Shown: positions 1-11,600 of the stretch, piece after piece
How the letters are laid out: each line of letters opens with the position of its first letter
How positions within the stretch are numbered: position 1 is the stretch's first letter
Assembly (NCBI GenBank): GCA_029817715.1
Contig: JARUPY010000397.1
Location: 6,200,001-6,264,000, forward strand
Reading direction: 5' to 3'
Source: Melastoma dodecandrum
Lineage: Eukaryota; Streptophyta; Magnoliopsida; Myrtales; Melastomataceae
Length of the DNA: 64,000 nucleotides
Program-made: the position numbers and the translations under genes
The notes under the pieces: generated by a model
What the model was told of the DNA's origin: nothing
The model's input: only the letters and a program-made list of their open reading frames with translations
The model's database searches: none

Positions 1-655
1 GCACGAGATGATTGCTTGTGGTGTGCTGCCCATTGATAGGATGACAGAACATAGAGAGGCCATACAGGTGGTGGCTAATCGTGTTCCCAGACATGTAGTT
101 GAGGATGTCTACAATATCAAGTTACCGAAACCCAAGCCCTATGAGCCACAGAATCGACCTCCTCTGGCATCGGAACTTTTGCGAACTTACTGTGCCTCTC
201 GTGGGTATGTTGGTTCAAGTGGACTGCCCGATGAGACTAGAGCTGCACGCCAAATCTTGAAAGATTACATTGATGGGAAGCTACCCCATTTTGAATTGCC
301 TCCTGGGACAAGCAGTGAAGGAAATAATGAAGAGGAGGCTGCAGATAGCCGTTTGCCCGAAATACCGGAAGGTGAAAAATCCGACCTCGAGACTTCAGGG
401 GATTCCGAGAATGAGGTTGAGGGTGCTCCTGTCCTTGATCGAGTCCTCAACGATCTGAATTCCTTTGACATGGAAAGCGGCCTATCATCCAGGAAGCACA
501 GCATGAAGAAGCCGACCACGTCCCATAAGCACCACAAGAAGGTTCAGAGGAAGAAGGATAGGTCTTGGAGGGTCGGGAATGATGATGGGGATGGCATGCC
601 CGTTGTTAGGGCATTCCAGAAGGCCGTCAACAGAGGCCCTGAAGTCACGAGGTGA
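1..655 (+). CDS. LSG1: LSG1 large-subunit GTPase, 3'-terminal exon (partial)
   Basis: C-terminal part of the cytoplasmic GTPase that helps release the export adaptor NMD3 from pre-60S ribosomal subunits. The frame is open from base 2 and stops at TGA 653-655. The conserved tail begins HEMIACGVLPIDRM, continues through KLPKPKPYE and RPPLASELLRTYCASRGYV, and includes SGLPDETRAARQILKDYIDGKLPHF, which is typical of plant LSG1/DIG6. It is followed by an acidic stretch (about residues 105-145 of the fragment) and a basic, His/Lys-rich tail ending VNRGPEVTR. The G motifs lie upstream, outside the window. The first in-frame ATG (base 8) is internal, not the start. The next gene, BSL, is in the same order as in Arabidopsis, which supports the identification. 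Confidence 0.93.
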   Translation, partial: HEMIACGVLPIDRMTEHREAIQVVANRVPRHVVEDVYNIKLPKPKPYEPQNRPPLASELLRTYCASRGYVGSSGLPDETRAARQILKDYIDGKLPHFELPPGTSSEGNNEEEAADSRLPEIPEGEKSDLETSGDSENEVEGAPVLDRVLNDLNSFDMESGLSSRKHSMKKPTTSHKHHKKVQRKKDRSWRVGNDDGDGMPVVRAFQKAVNRGPEVTR

Positions 656-1029
656 GCGCTGCCACTTTCAACCATGCTATGCAGATGCTTGGGGCAATGC
701 ACGGGATTCGGGAAGGGGATCTCATGGGGCGTCGGAGGACAGAGACTGATTCCGTGGAGGAGGTGTTGGAACACGGGAATGATTAAAAAAAAGGCATTAA
801 AAAAGAGACTAATTCCGTGGGTTGCCTCTTTTTTCTGGCCCAGGGGTTGTATCTTTACTGCTACGGGGGAACTGTCGGTGGCATGCATAGAATAGATATG
901 ATAGGCAGCTATAAAAGCGACCGGTTGTCTGCTGCATGGGGAGGTGTTATTATTTATGCTTTGCGAAAATATTTATACGAAATTCCCAGTGCTTTTCCGA
1001 CTGCTTGTTACACAATGTTTCATTTTTTT

Positions 1030-1060
<31 letters not shown>

Positions 1061-1597
1061 CTTATGTGGTTACGTGGGACTTGAGAAGAATCCAGGAGAA
1101 AGTGACTCCCCCGGTTTTGAAAGTACAGGCGATCTGTACCAATAAATGTCTAAAACCTTAAAGAAAAGGAAGAGGTGTAACCCCCGAAGGGGGGTGGAGT
1201 GGAGGGGTTGTCTCCGTCAAAGTAGGGGAGGGTAAATGGCGGCGGACAATTTACCAACGAAAAATCAAAGGACCGATAAGATTGCAAGTTGTCCTCTGAC
1301 TGACGCTGGAAATTTGGATTAAAAAAAAAAAAAACAAACAAACATTTATACTTTTCTTCATCAGACCAGGGAGGGAGGAGCCTCTTTTTTCGTATCCTTT
1401 TATTACTATTATTATTATTATTATTATTGGGCTGTGTCTGTCTCTGCCTTTTCTCGTTTCTCTGCCATCCCCTCCCGTTTCCTTTTCTCCTTTTCGATTG
1501 GTTTTTTTTTTTTTTTTTTGTGAATATATCGGGGCGGGGGGCGTCTGTCAAAAACTTGGATTCTGTTACGCCTTTTTGCGGGTGTCTGATCGCCTTC
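656..1597 (+). other. LSG1 3' UTR, spacer and BSL leader
   Basis: No gene seen. An AATAAA at about 1140 could serve as the LSG1 poly(A) signal. A run of about 17 T followed by about 21 G lies at 1023-1060. Further A, T and TTA runs lie at 1321-1335, 1404-1430 and 1501-1519. The pyrimidine-rich 1380-1597 stretch is probably the BSL promoter-proximal region and 5' UTR. Confidence 0.6.
1023..1060. repeat. Adjacent poly-T / poly-G homopolymer tract
   Basis: About 17 T followed directly by about 21 G on the + strand. The length is likely polymorphic or assembly-sensitive. A G run this long could form G-quadruplex structures. Confidence 0.9.
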
Positions 1598-4500
1598 ATG
1601 GATGTCGACACGCTGACGTTGTCCCCCGATCAGGCCGGCAATGATTCTCCCTTTCGTAGGCTCGGCTGTCCCCTCCCCGCTCCTTGCTTCAAGCCTTTGA
1701 ATGCGCTCATGGACAGGGCCGAGGATGGCCCCGGGCCGAGGTGCGGCCACACTCTCACCGCGATTGCCGCTGTTGGCCTCGAGGGGAGACCTGGTTACGT
1801 GGGTCCCAGGTTGGTGCTGTTTGGCGGGGCGACTTCCTTGGAAGGCAACCAGGTTTCCACCGGGTCCCCTACCTCGCCCACGGTCTCCGGTGTTCGTATG
1901 TAATTTCCTCCATGACTGACGACATTTCTTCTTTTGATGTGAATTGTTCGATGCTTCTTCCCTTCCTGTTCTCCGTCCACTGCTTTGGTATACCATTGCG
2001 GAATGTGTTCACATCGAAAATTCCTTCCTCTGCTGCATGAATGGGATTGAAATTTGGTCTGCTGAGCTTTCTGAACTATTCCAGGAGCATTCTCGCTCTT
2101 CGTGTAGTTATGTGAGGAATTGTCATCTCCGGTGTTTGGATGCAACTTGTTGTAGAAATGTAGCAGCATCATGCATTGTATTATACGCAGCATCCTCTTT
2201 CTTACATTCATTGTAGTTGAAGTCGCGCTGCATTTGTTTCTAGCAAATTCTTTTCCACAAAATAGAAGAGATAAGAATCTATTTATCCTCTACCAAGAAA
2301 AAATGAAATAGATCTCATCTCTGGAGAGCAATGAGTGGTATCGTGCCCTCTTTGATGAATGAGATCTTCTGATATTTCCTTGTTTTGCAGGATTGGCCGG
2401 AGTGACTGCTGATGTGCATTGTTTTGATGTCGTAACAAACAGATGGGCAAAGTGAGTCCATCTGCCTTATAGCTTGTTTTCTTGTCTGCCTAATATTTGG
2501 CAACGAGGGATGTAATCGATGATGTCTCTTCCCTCATTTTTTAGGATCACGCCCCTCGGTGAAGCACCTGCACCAAGAGCTGCACATGTTGCAGCTGCAG
2601 TGGGTACGATGGTAGCTGTTCATGTAAGATTGATTTCAATATTTTCTTAAAAAACTTGGTGATTAGTGTAATACAAATTAAAGTATCTCTCTAAAGTATT
2701 TCTCTGCTATTCTTTAGGGCGGTATCAATCCAGCTGGACTAGCAATGGAGGATCTCTATGTTGTTGACTTTACAAGTCCACGACCACGATGGCATAGGCG
2801 AGTCCTTTAGAGAAGATGCTTATACCTCCCAGATCAGAATCTTTGCAATTTGAGGTTTGTGACGAATCTCTTATTGTTATTCTGCAGAGTTGTTGCACAA
2901 GGAAAGGGACCTGGTCCACGATATGGACATGTAATGGCATTGGTTGGGCAAAGGTTTCTCATAGTGATCGGTGGAAATGATGGTTAGTCGGTCAAATGAA
3001 ACTGAAATCTTTAACTTACTCTCACAATTTTGGATTTTGTCGCACGTACTCTTTTGCATATGATATTATGATAACTCTCTGAACCAGGGAAAAGAGCGTT
3101 GAATGATGTATGGTCATTGGACACGGCTGCCAAACCATATCAATGGCATAAGTTGGAGACGCAAGGCGAAGGTCCACCACCATTCATGTATGTGCTCTTC
3201 ATCCCTCTTGAGAGACACTATAATCACCTGAACTGTAGTTTCAGTTCACTGATTTCCCTTTTCTTGGATGAATCTTTGGAATCCTGGACTAAATCTCTCT
3301 ATCCGTTTGTCATGTGTCTTTAAAGGTATGGAACTGCGAGTTCACGCTCAGATGGTCTTCTTCTCGTGTATGGAGGGCGGGATTCCAATAGTAATGTGAG
3401 TTAAATTCGCAAACTTTTCTAGAAACAGCGACTGTCATTGCTAGTTTCTCTGAAGTACTTATGAAAGAACTTTTCCAATGGATAGGAATGCATGTTACTC
3501 AACATTCCTTCCTATCAGTTCATCATGAGATTTTATAAGATCACTTGTGATCCATTCTTCATGCCTACTGATTGAGACATAGTCTTTTCAGTTGTTATCT
3601 GGGAAAGCTAGAACAGTTTCTTTTCCAAACTGATGGTCGGCCGTTTTGAGTGAACTATGCTTATAATTTTTCTCATAAACATTACTGTATTCCATTGTTG
3701 TTTATCAATTCATTTGATGCTCCGGTGCTGTTTCCTGGTGCTTTGTTTAGCCATTAGCCACTGCGTATGGGCTCGCCAAACATAGGGATGGGCGTTGGGG
3801 GTGGGCAGTTGCTCCCGGAGTTTGTCCGTCGCCCAGATATCAGCATGCAGCAGTTGGCTTCTTCCCAATAATACATTATCTATTCGTTTTAGTCAAAGTA
3901 ACGTATGTGCTGAGTTAGAAAGGTTCTTTTGTATGATTGTAGGTCTTTGTCAATGCAAGACTTCATGTTTCTGGTGGGGCACTCGGAGGTGGAAGCATGG
4001 TAGATGGCTCTTCAAGCATTGCCGGTATTTTGTTCTTTCCTCTATTGGGATTCCAATACTTGTTATTATCACCAATGTCTCCGTTATCCTGCTGTCTCCT
4101 TCTCTGTAGTGTTGGATACTGCGGCTGGGGTTTGGTGTGATACAAAATCCATAGTCATGAGTCCGAGACTGGGCAGGACTTCTTCTGTTGATTCAGCTTG
4201 TTTAGATTCTTCAAACGAATTGTCCAGGCGTTGTAGGCATGCAGCAACTTCTGTTGGCAATCTAATATTTATGTATGGTGGTTTAACTGGGGGTAAGATG
4301 CAATTATTTTCTGGAGTTTCTTTTTGCGGCTTTCTTTGAAATGTAATTACAAGAATTTATTCATGGTTTGTGAAGATCATCTTTATGTGCAACAGGGACT
4401 TTACTCGAGGACTTGCTTGTCGCTCAAGATGTTGCTATCCAAGAAGTGGCTGAGGAGAGTGCGCACACTCCAGCATCATCCTCTGCATCAGACAAGAGCT

Positions 4501-6963
4501 CATTGAGGCTCCAAAGCAGAGAGGCTGATGAAGCCACAACCGCAACACATAAATCACCGGAGGAAGAGTTGGAATGTGAAGTTTTGTTTGACAAGCCAGT
4601 TGCTCCTCCAGTTGAAGGTTCTTTCAATTCTGACATAAGCACTGAAAACGCCATGGCAGAAAGTCCTCGGTAGATACTGCTTAAGATTTTTTGCTTTGAT
4701 ATTTTTTTCACAATGAAACGAGGCATCGGTGCATTAATGTCAGCCTCGGTTCTCGATGCCGCAGAATGAATAAGTCTGTGGAGAACTTGGTTGAAGCGTC
4801 AGCAGCAGAGGCACGGGCAATCACTGCTGCTTTAGCTGCCGCTAAGGCACGAGAAATTAGCAAGGAAATCATGTTGCCTGATAGAGATCGTGGTGCAGAA
4901 GCTACTTCGAGCGGAAACCAGCCAGGCTCAGCGGGAGTGCGGCTGCACCATAGAGCTGTAGAAATTAACTATAATCTCACAATAGATGGAAGAATTGCTT
5001 TATTTTACTCGCGAAGAATCAAATGCATGTTCTTATTGTTTGATTAATTCTTGCTTTTAGGTGGTTGTAGCAGCCGAAACTAGTGGAACTTTAGGAGGGA
5101 TGGTGAGACAACTCTCGATAGATCAGTTTGAGAATGAAGCCAAGCGGGTGAGTTATGGTACAATGGAGAATGCTAATGCCGCAAGGAAGTTGTTTGATCG
5201 GCAGATGTCAGTTCACAGCGTGCCCAAAAAGGTTAAAAGATGCCTCTCTACACTGTTGAAGTGCCGTTCTCTGTGTTGCGCATGTATTTAGTCAGCTTGG
5301 TTTTCTTCCATTTCTGACTCCCAGGTGGTCGCGCATCTATTAAAGCCACGTGGCTGGAAGCCTCCCGTTTACCGACAATTCTTCTTGAACTGCGCTGAAA
5401 TTGCAGAGCTTTGTGAGAGTGCAGAAAGAATATTTGCAAAGGAACCAACGGTTTTGCGGCTTAAGGCTCCCATTAAGATATTCGGCGATCTTCACGGCCA
5501 GTTTGGAGATCTCATGCGCCTTTTTGACGAGTACGGTGCCCCTTCGAGAGCTGGAGATGTCGCGTAAGTTTATTCCATCCTCTTTGAGAAATTGCCCAGA
5601 TTGTATTATTTACTTTGTTGTTTCATTGGCATTGACGGATCTGAACCTCTTCCAGTTACATCGATTATCTCTTTTTAGGAGATTATGTGGATCGAGGACA
5701 GCATAGTCTGGAGACCATCACTCTTCTTCTTGCTCTGAAGGTAGGCGTTCTTCAACAGCAGCAAGAATAAATTTGAACAAACTTTCAAGATTGTGCTAAA
5801 TAGAGTTTGATTAACATCAGGTCGAGCATCCCCAGAACGTTCATTTAATTCGGGGCAACCATGAAGCTGCCGACATTAATGCACTATTCGGCTTCCGTAT
5901 TGAGTGTATTGAACGGATGGTACCCTGGTTTCCTCCTTCCAAGAGTCCCTGAGTAAATACTGCCTCCGCTCCAACTCGAATTTGCTCACTCACTCGATTC
6001 CATGTCAGGGAGAAAGAGATGGAATATGGGCTTGGCATCGCATAAACCGCCTGTTTAATTGGCTTCCCCTAGCGGCTTTGATAGAAAAGAGGATCATCTG
6101 TATGCATGGTGGCATCGGACGATCGATAAACCACATCCAGCAGATCGAGAGCATCCCTCGCCCAATCACCATGGAAGCAGGGTCTATTATTCTTATGGAT
6201 CTACTATGGTAAAAGTTCAGGGAAGCCAGTCATTAAATCGTCAAAACAAGATACTAAGTAGCCTTAAATTTCTCTTTGGATGAATTGGCAGGTCTGATCC
6301 CACTGAGAATGACAGCGTGGAGGGACTCAGGCCGAATGCCAGAGGTCCTGGTCTGGTCACATTCGGGGTAAGGTTCTTTCCCAACCCAATAGTACCTGCA
6401 TTCTCATCAGTTTGAACATTTGAGGACTTCATTGAAAAACTGCAGCCGGACCGAGTGATGGAGTTCTGCAACAATAACAATCTTCAGCTGATCATCCGTG
6501 CTCACGAATGCGTCATGGACGGCTTCGAGCGTTTTGCTCAGGGACATCTCATTACACTATTTTCTGCAACCAATTACTGCGGTATGTTTGTTGTCTATAC
6601 ACCTTTCTGTACACCATCATCCTTCCCGGCGTTCTTGCTTATTTCTCTTGAGGTTAATCTTCGAAGGTACTGCAAACAATGCGGGGGCAATATTGGTTTT
6701 GGGTAGGGACCTTGTCGTCGTTCCAAAGCTTATCCATCCGCTACCTCCAGCAGCATCACATGAGAGATCGAACTCTCAAGTAGAAGATACATGGATGCAG
6801 GTTCTTATCTGTCTTGATTCGTACCTGTGGTCGCATTTCTCATCTAATTTTTTTCATTACTCGTGATTTTGATTAGGAACTCAACGCCAACAGACCACCT
6901 ACACCCACTCGAGGGCGACCGCCTTCAAAAGACGATGCCCCGTGGACAGGAACTGTCATTTGA
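1598..6963 (+). CDS. BSL2: BSU1-like Kelch-repeat Ser/Thr phosphatase (BSL2/BSL3 type)
   Basis: Plant-only phosphatase of brassinosteroid signalling; in Arabidopsis the family dephosphorylates the GSK3-like kinase BIN2. I place 21 exons: 1598-1895, 2391-2451, 2545-2623, 2718-2797, 2888-2982, 3088-3187, 3326-3395, 3751-3852, 3943-4024, 4110-4292, 4396-4669, 4765-4957, 5061-5231, 5325-5563, 5656-5740, 5821-5919, 6009-6208, 6292-6367, 6446-6581, 6667-6800, 6877-6963. They total 2844 nt, 947 aa. Kelch blades fill about aa 30-400 ([46 protein letters not shown]). The PPP catalytic domain fills about aa 600-905, with GDLHGQ near 650, GDYVDRG near 684, RGNHEAA near 716 and [11 protein letters not shown] near 850. 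The [19 protein letters not shown] linker and the VVVAAET...[15 protein letters not shown] segment match BSL2/BSL3 rather than BSL1/BSU1. The ATG at 1598 starts MDVD, as in BSL2/3. The exon 4 donor is GC, and the exon 8 donor (GTTGGC) is weak. BSL2 versus BSL3 cannot be decided. Confidence 0.93.
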
Positions 6964-8040
6964 ATGAAGTACCCACAGCTTTTGTGTTTTGTTCACCCAA
7001 ACCCTTGCAGATATCAATCTAATTCCCGGTCAGCAGTTTCAACGGTTCCACGAAGCATGGGCCTCAACAAGGTGCTGCGCTTCACAAAAGCATTCACGTC
7101 CATCCTAAGGTGAACAGCACACTAGTCATTCTTGCATGTTCTTACGGCTCATATCTTAAATTCATTGTCATACTGTAGGAAAAGAAAACTTTTGATCGTG
7201 TTTGGTATAGGGGGAGGTTCACAATTTTGACCTGCCCTGTTTAGAGATATGATACACAACCGTGAACAGCTCTAGCTACTTGATGGCTAGAATTTGTTCA
7301 ACCCCAGTTTTGTAATGCTACACAACTTCTTTGAAGCAAATGATAAGCCGGCTCGGATTAATGGATGCTACTTTTCGAATAAAGTCCCAAGAATGCTACC
7401 CAGAACTTCAAACGGGTTTGGGAAACGATTACAGGAGGGTAGGAGATCGCGAGTTATCCTCATTTGACAAAACAAGGAGTTCATTGGTTCCACAAAGTTT
7501 CTCACAAAGACTTAATGCAGAGGCCAAAGAGGCATCAGGAATCATATCATGCTCGCGAGAGGAATTGCCAGACCAAAACCACTTGTTTTGTAGATTGAAA
7601 AGCAATATAAGGAAGTTGTGACCCCCCTGTCCCCTTCCTTCCCACCGCTCTTGGTGCTCTCTCGCTTCCTTTTCCACATCTCTTTCGCTTCCGCTACATC
7701 CTTCTTTAACCCGCCTTCCTCTTCTGATATCTACGTAGCGGAATAATGCTGAGTCCATCGTAAAGAAAACACACACAAAACCTATCAATGTCAGGTACAA
7801 AAGTCAGCTACCCTCCTCACCTTCAGTTTTAGCTCCTGCGATTGTTCTTAAAAGTTTGTTCGCACTTTCCCCGTGCCACATCAATGAATCAGTTGGGCAG
7901 TTCACTATAGCAGAAAAAGAGCTCTTCTAATACCTAGTCAAGCAAGTCAGATTTCCACGAATAACTTACTGTATTTCATACTTAATCAATGACGGAGACA
8001 TGTAAAAATGCCGAAAAGCCATATTAACCATCGAAAGAGC
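6964..8040 (+). other. BSL 3' UTR and intergenic DNA
   Basis: No gene supported. A stop-free stretch at 7331-7621 (96 codons) has no recognisable domain and probably arises by chance. The first few hundred bases are presumably the BSL 3' UTR. Confidence 0.5.
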
Positions 8041-8047
8041 TCAAGCG

Positions 8048-8602
8048 TTACGCTGTTTCGTAATTTACCAAGTGTTTCATACTATAGTACGAAATATGGC
8101 TTCGTACTTTTGTACGGACATTTTGTAAAGTACGAACGCGCTTCGTACCTTTTTACGGACTTTTCGTATTATAGTACGAACCGGTTCGTAAAGTACGAAT
8201 ATCTTCATACTATAACACAAAAAGCCCGTAAAAAGGTACGAAGCCCGTTCGTACTTTACGAAAGGGCTCGTACAAATGCACAAAGCCCTTGTAGGGCCCA
8301 TTCATATTTTTACGAAAGGGTCCGTATAAAATTATGAAGTCCACGACACTGTTTCATACTAATGAAATCTTCTGCTTACGGAAGTTTAGCCACGTCTGAA
8401 GTACGAACTATGTTTTGTAAAAGTCCGATGCGCTTCGTACTTTATAGTATGACCCGTACAAAAGTACAATACGACCTTTACTGTTTCGTACTCTAGTACG
8501 AACTGGTTCGTAAAGTACGAAAAGCCCGTAAAAAGTATGAAACTCGTTCGTACTTTACGAAAGGGCCCGTACAAAAATACGAAGTCGACGACACAGTTTC
8601 GT
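8048..8602. repeat. Array of TTCGTA/TACGAA palindromes (foldback-type repeat)
   Basis: About 550 bp made of short inverted motifs of the form TTCGTACT...AGTACGAA, with recurrent blocks CCCGTAAAAAG, CTTTACGAAAGGG and CGAACCGGTTCG. The 8102-8157 arm is roughly the reverse complement of 8226-8278, with a palindromic centre near 8182, so this half folds into an imperfect hairpin of about 180 bp. A second, related copy occupies about 8400-8600; 8482-8583 matches 8160-8286. Because the motif is its own complement, both strands translate to similar meaningless peptides. No transposase and no clear target duplication was found. Confidence 0.85.
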
Positions 8603-11600
8603 ACTCATGGCGGAGGTTTAACCGTGTCTCAAACAACTTCCCGACCTTTAGCAACGGTAACTTGAGAAAGAATATAATACCCTCTCCAGCTGATCGAGCA
8701 TTAACCGTTGGGCTTTCCGCCAAAGCTGTTCAGAAGAAACATTGAGATATCACATTCAAGTCAAGAACACACGATATAAGAACCTCTAACAAGGTTGATT
8801 CATCAGGCGACTGACTACACGTAAATGCAAATTTTAAACTTGCCGAAGCCGTAAATACAGCTATCATCCAAAGAAATAAATAATCATAAGCTATATTACC
8901 TCCAAATGCCTCCTTTGCGAATAACTTCAAGCCCATTAAGTGGTCTAGGCCCAATTCGGACCAATATTTGTGGGCTTAGCTCCTCGAAGGCGCTGAAACA
9001 ATCAACACCGCCCTCAAGGTGCGCAGCCCGGAATGAAAAATTAAGTAACTCGCCCCAAATAAAGTGGTAGTGGGCCCTTGGTCTCCCCGCTTATTATGGG
9101 CCCATATACATAGGCCCAAATACTCTCTCGACAATCAATTACAAAGTTCCGTCTCTACAAACACCACCGGTACATCTAAGCCTCCAAACATACCCTCAAT
9201 TAGATTAAGAAAATCCTACATGTCACTTTAAGTAAGCCAATTTGGTGACCATGCATTCAAAGCACGAGTACGGGACTCCTCACTACACTTGTGTTTGCAA
9301 AAAAACTTCATGTAACCACTTTGACTAAGTCACTTTGGCAGGGAACACAAATCTTAACTAACCCACCTGGATGCGCGTGCATGTGAAGTACACCACTTGC
9401 TATTGGAAACGAGCCACTTTGGTAGCCAAGCGTTTACAACACAAATATGAAGTAATTCCACTTGCCACGTAGTTACGCGTACAACTACCTTAATTTGTAC
9501 ATTTTTAATAGTTTTGCCCTATTGTCGCATCGGGATCCCCCGTGCATTCTGCAACAGCTGCTCCGTTCCGTCCACACAGGAACACATTGATGCCAGTTGG
9601 TTGAATACGAACGAGCTTAGTTATCCTCTTTTTCGGGTGTTCTTAGCTCGTCCATCTCGACGATATCAAATGTGACGCCTTCCTCCAACATTCTTGCCCG
9701 TTTCCTCCCCAAGGGACAGGAGTTCCTTAGGATATGCATCACGAATTTGACTATTCCTTGTCGTGGGATAAGTCTTTTATCTCTTAGTACATTCACAACC
9801 GCAACGAGGGTTTCATGGTTTTACTTCTTGTTTCTTACAGAAAAAAAAAATTCTAGGTCGTAGACTCTTATAGACCCAAACTAGTATATGGGATCGTTCC
9901 GGGAAGATCACAACATGTTGTCGTCGATCGCAGAACGAGAAGTGTCGTCTGATTTCGACGATCACCAAATAAATATCACTTAGATTCTATTCGCCCAACC
10001 CATCCGGGCGGCGTTTGTTACGTGGGTCTACCAAATTCCAAGTAATTGATATAATTGTGACGATGGATTGTTAGTGAGATAGTCTTTCTTACCACCTCAG
10101 GCGTTGCATTTAGGTGAATTCAAATAATAATAATAATATTTAATTAAAGCACTAAGTAAGATACATATGGATTATTTTATGTCAGGTTGTGATTTTGAAA
10201 TAGCAAGAAGAAAAAGCATTGCTATCGGTAGCTTTTTTTTGGACAAACTCCAAATCAAAATCCCAAATTTTTAGTATTTGCTCTGAAATTCACGATCAAG
10301 GGATGTAAGAAAAAAAAAATTAAAAACTCACACGCCAAATACTCGTTCGTAAACAATCAATTCTGTAGAGTTAAATGGGCCCAACTATGTGGGCAGATAC
10401 CAGATTCAGATCATTAAGGGGCCTACGCTTAACAGAGTGAAGCCCATTGGTCTTTCTAAAATGGGCCGGGCTCGCAATTGGTCGGCGTTGCGTTTCTCAT
10501 CGTGATCGAGGCCCATGGGAAGTGGGAATGATAAATGTAGTTTTTGTCTATCAAAGAGGGGGGGGGGGGGGAAGGGGGAATGATAATGGGAATTAGACAA
10601 GTAGTGGGTGGGTGGCAGGCAATATATATAAAAGAAAAGATATGTCAAAGTGGGCAACTGATTGAAGTCCCCCAAGAAAGAATTTATGTGAGAGGGAGGG
10701 TTGGGGGGACCCAAAAAGAAGACAAGGGCTGAAGATAACCCACCCCCAACGCACAAACTATCCACATCCACATTCACAAACATCATATCATATCCAAAAT
10801 GATGTTTTCTTTTTTTTTTTGGGGGGGGAGGGGGGGAGAAATCTGCAATTTAATCATAACTACTGAGATTGTTATTACTCATCTACTACAACAACACCAA
10901 GGAAAGTAACATATTCGAAGAAGAAAAGGGGGAGTGGGGATTTGGATCTGGACACCCAATCATTTCTTAAGTTTTTCTTTTTATTATTTTCTAAAGTTGA
11001 TTAATCTTCATCCTTTGGGGAAGTGGTGATTAAACTAATCCAAAACTAATCAGTAAATAACGATAACAAGATGACAAAGGACATAGCCAAACTAACATAA
11101 ATAAAGAAACACCCATAAATAAAAATAAAGAAGTAAAATTGGGGGTGGGGTTGGGGATGATGAGAATAGTTAAACACGAGGATATATATATATATATATT
11201 TGAGGACCTTTGGAAGGGGATGGATTAGGATCTCTTATAAGATTTGAATTTGGGATGTGTTTCTATTATTATAAAGATTTCGCAATTTCGAATTACAATT
11301 TTTATTTTCTTTTTCATTTTTTAAATAACAATTTAAAATCGTGATAATTAAATAAATTTCGGTTCGGATTAAATCCCACCGCGAACGCAACAATCGTGTT
11401 TAGTTTTCAAGTATGAAATAGTGACTTAGGGAGGCGATAAATTGTAATGTCTCCTCCAATTTTTTTTTTCCCTAAAACTAGCCTTCTTTCTCTTGTTTAC
11501 TTCGTTAATAAGGGATGGGATTGATCATCTATAAATAATGTTGAACAAAAGGTAGTCAAGATTCTCAAGCCCACCGGAGACGACCGGAGGTGGTGGTGGT

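Noticed and set aside
1427..1597. In-frame extension upstream of the BSL start
   Set aside because: Low-complexity Phe/Cys-rich translation of a pyrimidine-rich leader. The ATG at 1598 gives the MDVD start seen in BSL2/3.
7331..7621. 96-codon ORF downstream of BSL
   Set aside because: No domain, no splice context, and it lies in probable 3' flank. Likely chance.
8048..8602. CRISPR-like array
   Set aside because: Repeat-spacer spacing is irregular, spacers are not unique, and this is plant nuclear DNA. The same applies to 28751-29188.
8008..8723. Open frames on both strands in the palindromic array
   Set aside because: Similar peptides from both strands are the result of palindromic DNA, not coding.
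9620..9830. Minus-strand stop-free stretch of about 57 codons
   Set aside because: Plausible-looking composition, but no family is recognised and no neighbouring exons are evident. Evidence is insufficient to call a gene.
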